Assembly: GCA_012064385.1 (NCBI GenBank) | Contig: QRDG01000416.1 | Location: forward strand, 524,783 to 588,782 | From: Puccinellia tenuiflora | Lineage: Eukaryota; Streptophyta; Magnoliopsida; Poales; Poaceae | Reading direction: 5' to 3' | Length of the DNA: 64,000 nt | Made by a program: the position numbers and the translations under genes | Notes under the pieces: generated by a model | The model's database searches: none | What the model was told of the DNA's origin: nothing | The model's input: the letters and a program-made list of their open reading frames with translations, nothing else | In this document: in pieces, positions 58,201 to 64,000 of the stretch | Layout: each line of letters opens with the position of its first letter | How positions within the stretch are numbered: the first letter of the stretch is position 1

Positions 58201-58968
58201 ACTGACAGCAAGGGAGGCCGAGCTGGCGGAGGAGGTCAAGGCCTTGGACCTCCGAAAAAAGGAGCTAGAAAATGAAGCCGAACGACGCCTCGCCGAGGTG
58301 GAGAAGAAACATCAGGAGGCGCTCGACGAAAAAGCCAGGGATGTCAGGGACTTGCAGTTGAAGGTAGCAAAGGCCCGGGAGACCATCGAGGATGCCGAGA
58401 AGAGGCTTCTCGTGGAGAAGGAAACCGTCCGCACCCTGCAGAGCAGGCCAAGCTGGATGGCCAGAAGATTCCCGAGCTGGAGGAGTCCTTGAGGCTAAAG
58501 GAGGAGGAGCTATCGTCGATGACGACCAAGCACCTCGAGCTGGAGAAGGACCGCTCCCGGGTGTCCTCCGAACTGGCGGAAGTCCACCGCCAGATGGAGG
58601 ACGCGTTCCAGAGCATCACCGCCACCAGTGCGGACGTCGTGATGCGGGTGCTTCAGCTGGATCGGCACGCCGGACTGTCCGGGTTGGCCCCGGACTGCCG
58701 GAGCCTTCCCGAAGTGGCAGAATTCCTCTCGAAGACGACTGCCTCCATCAGGTCCATCAAAAACAGGACCGCTCGCCGGTTGCACCTGGACCGAAACGGT
58801 GCTAGTCGGGTGACGGCGGCGTGCGTGATGGCATTGATCCGGGAGGCTAACCCGAACGCCGTTATGCCCAACTTCGTGGACACCTATCCTTCCGTAGTCT
58901 CGCTCCAAGCCGTGGAAGCCTCCGCGACTGTGCTGGCCACGAAGATGTACCCTCTGCCGCGCCCTTAA
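52262..58968 (+). pseudogene. G accessory gene: Transposase_28-type protein with coiled-coil tail, heavily broken
   Basis: Same architecture as the D1 gene. Start at the ATG at 52262. The conserved globular part has LVRMGLVPPFSDFLLEIL and NACEAFVGVMPS, then comes an acidic Ser/Asp/Glu stretch (56800-56940), and after likely introns (57220-57309, 57516-57590) a long coiled coil and a conserved end (57970-58968). Breaks: a frame change at a G-run (52778-52784); insertion of solo LTR K at 53206, with the frame resuming exactly at 56588; a frame change near 56700; in-frame stops near 57824 and 57926; and a frame change near 58440. The intron calls are tentative, and the second intron has a length divisible by three with no stop inside. 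Function unknown; convergent with the gag of its own element. Confidence 0.75.
53206..56582 (-). mobile_element. K: solo LTR, minus orientation, perfect target duplication
   Basis: Flanked on both sides by ACTAC (53201-53205 and 56583-56587). In plus reading it starts TGTAGCGACC and ends GGGATGTTACA; reversed, it begins TGTAACATCCC as many grass Gypsy LTRs do. Length 3,377 bp, with a GC-rich island at about 55390-55800, like the A/B/C LTRs in layout. There is no internal sequence, and the short open frames inside it are not credible genes. Confidence 0.92.
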
Positions 58969-59499
58969 ATTTCCTGCACACCATTTCAGCACCTCGTGCC
59001 CCAAATGTAATAAATATTGCGTCAGACTATGCATTTTGTCAGAACATGTGTTGTAATGCTTAGGAATCTTCATGCTATTCTGCTCGCGGGTGCTTTTGCT
59101 TTATCAAGTTTTCTTTTCTCCATGTCTTTGAGAGATCCTGCCAAGATGTAAGCTTACCTATGAGGCCCTGACTGATCAGGAACGTCCTCACAAGCCCTAC
59201 CGATTCCCGAGAGGTCGCTCATCCTCTCAGCGCACACTCCTCCCGAGCGGTATCAGGTCTCTCACCGCTTCGTACCCCCAGGAGAGCCGCCCCCCTGGAG
59301 TGCTCATTCGACGGACAAGACGCGTTCTCGGTTTCGTGCATGGTTTTATTCCCGTGAGATAGACAGCAAAACATGACACAGACTCTGATCAAGGATAACT
59401 TATCTTTTATTGCTCATGCGGAGTCCCGGGTGACAACTCGATTCGTCCGAGTACCTCTCCGGGCGTCGTGGGTACCTCATGCATGCCGTGCACCTGGCT
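58969..59499. other. G region between accessory gene and gag remnant
   Basis: No gene seen; 3' ends of the two convergent transcripts. This is the position where pol would be missing. Confidence 0.55.
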
Positions 59500-60111
59500 T
59501 CAGCATACCTCGCCGGGCGGAAGAGCGGCGGCTTCCTCGGCCCGCACGCATCGGTCGGCTATCTTCCACAAGTCCTCCAGGGTGCCCACCGCGCGGGCGC
59601 TCATCTTTTCCCGGATAATCAGGTTGCAGACGTTGGTGTGGAAGATGGCGATGACAGAGATCTCTTGCAGGTCAGCCGGGGGAATGCGGTCGATGACGTC
59701 CCGGAACCTCCAGATGTAGTGACGCAATGTTTCTTCGGGTTCTTGCTCGAGGTGGTAAAGGTCAAGGACGGTCGCCGAGCTTGGCACAGGGCAAGCCCTG
59801 GGATGCTGACCTGCCTGGCCTTCCATTTCTTCGTGGGCGCGACGCCTGGGGTTGGAGCCTTGACCGGTGGCCTCGCGGGTTGGATCCATGGGCCTCTTGC
59901 CATGGGGATCCTCTCGTCGTTCCTCCTCTGGGGGTGCTGGCACAGGAATGGCGGCAGCACGGGTGTTGGTCGGGGCAGAACTCGCGAGAGCGTGGAAGTG
60001 GTGAGCATAGTACATCAGGTTTTCTAAGCTTGCGATCCATGCCCTCGCTCGGGGATCGCTCTTGCACTGCTCTGGCGGGAAGGAGAGAAGCACTCGGGGC
60101 GTGCCCAGCAC
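59500..60111 (-). pseudogene. G gag remnant
   Basis: Open frame of about 200 codons on the minus strand. The core segment LYHLEQEPEETLRHYIWRFRDVIDRIP followed by NLIIREKMSARAVGTLEDLWKIADRCVRAEE has the retrotransposon gag pattern: a conserved E-S/E-L-R-x-Y-x-x-R-F motif and a C-terminal helix, comparable to ETLRKYIQRFSQVRNKIP in D. The N-terminal part is Pro/Arg-rich. There is no ATG at the upstream end of the frame (the first usable codon at 60109-60111 is GTG), and no zinc knuckle. It ends at 59500 and no protease follows. It may be a functional truncated gag whose start was mutated, or a plain relic. Confidence 0.6.
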
Positions 60112-60402
60112 TTCTTCCAGCCCCCAGCTTCTCCGAGACGACTACTGCAATGGCCCACCATGGACCTCCTGAGTTCCTGACATGGTCTTCGCTTGCGGAA
60201 GACGCGCCCGTTCACCCATCCTCGATGGAGTAGGAGAAGAGCTCGGGGCAGACCTTGCCGTGACCGATGAGCTCGACGTTGAACTTGGTGATGCAATTGA
60301 AGTAGATCTTGCCGAAAGATCCGGTGGCGAGGTTGGTGCAGAGCCTGTAGTAGATCTCGACGAAGATCTCGAATTCGATGAAGATGGATCTAGCGCTTGC
60401 GC

Positions 60403-60420
60403 CCCCTATCTGGCGCGCCA
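60403..60420 (-). promoter_or_regulatory. G primer-binding site
   Basis: On the minus strand TGGCGCGCCAGATAGGGG, two bases after the LTR end. It differs from D's site at one position in this stretch. Confidence 0.8.
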
Positions 60421-60422
60421 GA

Positions 60423-61389
60423 TGTCGTGTCTTGGATAACGGACACCGGGAGTAAAGGATACCCCTTTTTAGGTTCGGTATGGGGCGCGAAGGAGGCTGA
60501 GAAATGTCTTCCACCGGGGGAACTTCGTCTAAGCCCGAGATCTACGTACAAGCAAGCACCGCACAGACACAAGGGTTTTACCCAGGTTCAGGCCGCCCGG
60601 AGGCTAACAGCCCTACTCCTGCATGTCTGGATTGAGTGGTATATCATGGTGTAGCCTTATAGAGGTGGTTGCGGGTGCGAACCCGGGAGGTGTCGGCTAG
60701 AGGTTGAAGACGAGCAGATCCTGACCCAGAGGAGATCACTTCTCGCCTATGCTACTCTTTGTCTTGTGCGCTACCTAGCCTAGCCTCCGACTCTCTGGGA
60801 ATCCGTCCTCTCCCTCACGTGCCTTGGTCCTCCTTTTATAGGCTAAGGGGATCTCACAGGTGCACCTTTGGGGAGCGGAGGGGTTTTGGCGGGAAAAACC
60901 CCTCCGGGTTCTTCTTTGGGGGTGACGTGGCTTCTTCTCGTCCAAGTATTCTTCCGAGGGGGTTAGGTGCGGTCGCCCACCTTTTCCAGGGCGGGCGGAC
61001 AGAGGCTGACACCTTTTCCATCCCTGTCCTGCCGCAGCGCCTCCATCTTCTTGGCGCCCAAGTCTTCTAGGAGCTTCCAGCCGGGGCTGGCAAGCCTGTC
61101 TTCTTCGTGTGTTCGGAGGTTGGTTCCCGGGGGTGAGCCTGGCCTCCTGTCGGGCATCAGGGTCCTGGGACCTCCGTGACGTCTGCCGGGTTGAAGGGGC
61201 CGGGGCCCCGGGGGGTCCCCTGGTCCTTCGTCATGGTTGTCGATGTCGTGCTTGTCTTGTCGCCGTGGGGCAGATGGGGGGGCATCTGCCAGTCTTGAAC
61301 CTTGGCCTTGCTTTCCTTCGTGGTGGGCCCATAGGTGGTGGACCCACTTTGACTGCATCAGGGGAACCCCATGTTTCACTGTTGCGACA
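60423..61389 (-). repeat. G 5' LTR
   Basis: Second copy of the 0.96-kb LTR, next to the PBS. Confidence 0.92.
60834..60840 (-). promoter_or_regulatory. TATA box of the G 5' LTR
   Basis: TATAAAA on the minus strand; the same motif is at 51254-51260 in the other LTR. Confidence 0.6.
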
Positions 61390-62114
61390 TCAGCTCAAAC
61401 ATTGGTTCGTGGTGAAACAAAGGAGAAAGAGGAATGTACTCGTTCCTCTAAAACCAGCCGCTCTCACAAGTCTAAAAGCCTTGCTTGAAATGGGGGACTA
61501 GTTAGTTTCTTTACTGTGAAGTCGTTGACGAAAGCATGCATATCTCAAAACTGTTTTACTTCTGTCAAAAATCCAAAAATAATAATAATAAGCTCTAGCA
61601 CATGACTAATCCCTGCTTCCCTCTGTGAAGGGTCTTTCTTTTACTTTTATGTTGAGTCAGTCTTCCTCTTCCTTCTTAACCCCCTCAAGCAATCACTTGG
61701 TATCAACTTTGGTTCATGTTATCTTTGTGTCTAACTGTGAAAACTTTGTATTAAATTTATCTTGAGATAAACAAGTTGCAAGTTGGAGCTTTATGCTGAA
61801 AACTTAAATCATCCTTTGTGTTGGCCAAACTCCTTTGTTGAACTAATATTGCTTTGTGAGATATCAATCATTGATAAGTGTTATACTTTTAAATCTCCAA
61901 GGTACTCTTTTCTAGTTAATTCTTGCTTAGTTGTTACACATGGTTAATCATTGTTTGTTTCATTCAATGAACCTTCATTTTGGATCAATGCATTCAGTTC
62001 ATGTGCTTTACATGATTACATGATCAAGATTGTGTTTGGTAGCATGTCACTTCAAAAATTATTCTGTTATCACTTAACTACTCGAGGACGAGCAGGAGTT
62101 AAGCTTGGGGATGC
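61390..62114. other. E2 non-coding internal segment between G and the 3' LTR
   Basis: Continues the E2 3' internal region after G. It ends in a purine-rich stretch with GCTTGGGGATGC, a likely polypurine tract. No gene seen. Confidence 0.7.
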
Positions 62115-62481
62115 TGATACGTCACCGATGTATCTATAATTTTTTATGTTCCATGCTTGATTATATATTAGTGCCACATGTTTTTATAATGTTTTTATAT
62201 CATTTTGGCATGATTTATGGAACTAACCTATTAACAAGATGCCCAGTGCTAGTTCCTGTTTTCTGCTGTCTTTTTGTTTCAGAAAAGTTGTTCTAGCAAG
62301 TTTCTCGGATTGCGCTGATATTTTAGAGGAATTATTTCCAATATGAAACAAAGATGGAACCCGAAGGACGCCCGGAGGGGAGCCCCAGGGGCTCCATACG
62401 CCATTTGCTCGCGGGCCCCCTTAGGCCACGCATGGACCCCACCTGGGTAGGTGGCCCACCTCCTCATGTCGCCTCTTTGCC

Positions 62482-62488
62482 TATAAAT
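62482..62488 (+). promoter_or_regulatory. TATA box of the E2 LTR
   Basis: TATAAAT in TGCCTATAAATTCCCC, followed by an AAACCCTAA leader phrase. Confidence 0.6.
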
Positions 62489-62962
62489 TCCCCCTCGACG
62501 CAAAAACCCTAAGCAACCCGATCATATTTCCCAGAAGACGTCTGAGGCCACCTCCATCTCCAACCCTAGTTTGAGAGGGTTCTGCAGCTCTTCCCGGCAC
62601 CCTGCCAGAGAGGGGAATCGACACCGGAGGCATCTACACCACCATGCCTGCCTCCGGAGTGATGCGTGAGTAGTCCACCACGGGACTACAGATCCATAGC
62701 AGTAGCTAGATGGTTGTGTCTCCTCCTGGTACTCCACTGATTAGATCTTGTGAGCTGCCTATCATGATCAAGATCATATTATCTGTAACTGCTACATGAT
62801 TGTGTTTGCATGGATCATCTTTGTGTTGTGTTTTATCTATGATCTTGCATGCTCTCCGATGCTAGTGGATGCTTTGGCCAAGTAATTATTAGTGTTGTAT
62901 GAGGGAGTATTTATGCTAGATAGTGGGTTCATGCCTCTCTTGTCTGAGCTCGGGCTGATAGT

Positions 62963-63412
62963 AACGATTAAGACAAGAGATGTGGTGTTGCCACTAGGGA
63001 GAAAACAGCGGTGTGATTTCCTTGTGTTATTTACATTGCTTACATTATGCACTTTGCTTATTGCAATGATCTGTTGCTTGCAACTTAATACTTTTGGGTG
63101 ACATGTTGGATAGCGATCCCAAGGTGGATTATTAGTCATAGATGCAGTTGGAAGATGGTCTATGTATTTTGACGTAATTATAAAATGGTGGCTGACAGAA
63201 ACGATTAAGACAAGAGATGTGTTGTTGCCACTAGGAAGAAAAACAGCTGTGTGATTTCCTTGTGTTATTTACATTGCTTACATTATGCACTTTGCTTATT
63301 GCAATGATTTGTTGCTTGCAACTTAATACTTTTGGGTGACATGCTGGATAGCGATCCCAAGGTGGATTATTAGTCATAGATGCAGTTGGAAGAAGGTCTG
63401 TATTTTGACGTA
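62963..63412 (+). repeat. Direct duplication with 238-bp spacing in the E2 LTR
   Basis: Copy 1 from 62963 and copy 2 from 63201 both start ACGATTAAGACAAGAGATGTG and run in parallel for about 210 bp with few differences, ending near TATTTTGACGTAAT. They are separated by about 20 bp of other sequence (63176-63200). Confidence 0.85.
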
Positions 63413-63917
63413 ATGCCCATATTAGATGAAACGGTGAACTATATTGTTTGATGATAGACTTGTTGTGCGCCCACAGTTCTATCAATTGACATGCTGTAAT
63501 TTGTTTACCCATCATGTATATCTTTTTGGAGACACCTCTAGTGAACTATGAATCCCGGTCCTATTTTCCTACATTGCTTGCAACTGTTTTCATAGATTTT
63601 TATCATCATTTGCTCGCTGGTCATATTTCACTCTCATCATATTTTACATCCACACATTTAATTATTTGTGTACAGCAAGCCGGAGAGATTGACAACCTCT
63701 CTGTTTCGTTGGGGCAAAGTAGTTTGTTTGTGATTGTGTGCAGGTCCACGTCAGCACGCCGACAACACCTCTTTTGTGGAACCGTTGACACCTTGCTAAG
63801 CCTTTCCAAGTCCTACTGGTTCGATAACCTTGGTTTTCTAATCAAGGGAAACTGCTAGTGTGTTGCATCATACCTTCCTCTTGGGGTCTCCCAGCGAACG
63901 TGTGATCCACGTCTTCA

Positions 63918-64000
63918 AGCCCCGAGCACACACTCGGGGGCTACCATGTATCACTCCAAGTTTCAATATATTCCGTCCGGCTACGGCTAGCCGGTTTTCA
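63918..64000. other. Flank of E2 at the window end
   Basis: 83 bp containing ACACTCGGGGGCTACC, a phrase common in cereal Gypsy LTRs; too short to assign. The first five bases (AGCCC) would be the E2 target duplication if the boundary at 63917 is right. Confidence 0.4.

Larger units (their letters stand above)
50843..61389 (-). mobile_element. G: complete non-autonomous Tat-type element with gag remnant and antisense accessory gene
   Basis: LTRs at 50843-51804 (3') and 60423-61389 (5'), PBS at 60403-60420. The internal region holds a gag fragment (59500-60111, minus strand) and the accessory gene on the plus strand (52262-58968). No protease, RT, RNase H or integrase motif is present. Flanks TCAGT (50838-50842) and TCAGC (61390-61394) form a target duplication with one change. 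A solo LTR (K) is inserted in the accessory gene. Confidence 0.9.
47233..63917 (+). mobile_element. E2: Athila-like element, 3' internal region plus 3' LTR, with two insertions
   Basis: Pieces 47233-47944, 49868-50842 and 61390-62114 read as one non-coding 3' internal region, with recurring AAGCTTGGGGATGC phrases and a final AAGCTTGGGGATGC before the LTR. This matches my memory of the long 3' untranslated region of Triticeae Athila-type elements. J (47945-49867) and G (50843-61389) are inserted in it. The 5' portion with gag and pol is absent: the element is cut at 47233 by the H LTR. Confidence 0.75.
62115..63917 (+). repeat. E2 3' LTR, about 1.8 kb
   Basis: Begins TGATACGTCACCG and ends near GATCCACGTCTTCA. 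The last 0.8 kb is the reverse-strand counterpart of the E1 LTR (28317-28888). It carries an internal direct duplication (62963-63412). Confidence 0.78.

Overview
The window is plant nuclear DNA made almost entirely of nested LTR retrotransposons. It looks like a large grass genome of the Triticeae type (wheat, barley, Aegilops). Reasons: one solo LTR has the start typical of the BARE/WIS/Angela Copia group, several LTRs have Triticeae-style TGATACGT or TGTAACA starts, and very long GC-rich Gypsy LTRs are inserted into each other. I see no convincing host gene, rRNA, tRNA or CRISPR array. The family assignments below rest on protein motifs, primer-binding sites and LTR ends read by eye, not on a database search. 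Letters (A, B, C...) are labels used only in this annotation.

Layout, left half. 1-6461 is the 3' part of a minus-strand Tat-type Gypsy element (D1): an intact integrase, then a tail-to-tail plus-strand accessory gene of the 'Transposase_28 / putative gypsy-type transposon' kind with one intron. At 6462 it is interrupted by A, a plus-strand chromovirus (5' LTR 6462-10321, extra ORF, gag-pol, 3' LTR from 16149). A's 3' LTR is interrupted at 18377 by B, a minus-strand element with 3.9-kb LTRs and no coding capacity. B stops abruptly at 25214, so the right ends of B, A and D1 are all missing. 25215-27650 is unclassified DNA. 27651-28888 is a minus-strand Athila-like fragment (E1), cut by F (28889 onward), a second Athila-like element with LTR, PBS and the start of gag.

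A single N lies at 31237 and marks an assembly join. Right half: C (31238-38451) is a plus-strand relative of B, inserted in D (38452-46506), a decayed minus-strand element of the D1 family with gag, protease, RT, RNase H and integrase. D sits inside an LTR fragment (H, 46507-47232), which sits in the non-coding 3' internal region of a large Athila-like element (E2, 47233-62114, 3' LTR 62115-63917). E2 also carries a solo Copia LTR (J, 47945-49867) and a complete non-autonomous Tat-type element (G, 50843-61389). G has only a gag remnant and a second copy of the antisense accessory gene, and that gene is split by a solo LTR (K, 53206-56582) with a perfect 5-bp target duplication.

How they work together: A encodes a full set of retrotransposon enzymes, while B and C share A's leader, primer-binding site and polypurine-tract region but encode nothing, as expected of cis-signal parasites. 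D1/D and G stand in a similar relation: different LTRs, but the same type of primer-binding site and the same antisense accessory gene. Every protein gene except the D1 integrase carries visible breaks or is truncated.
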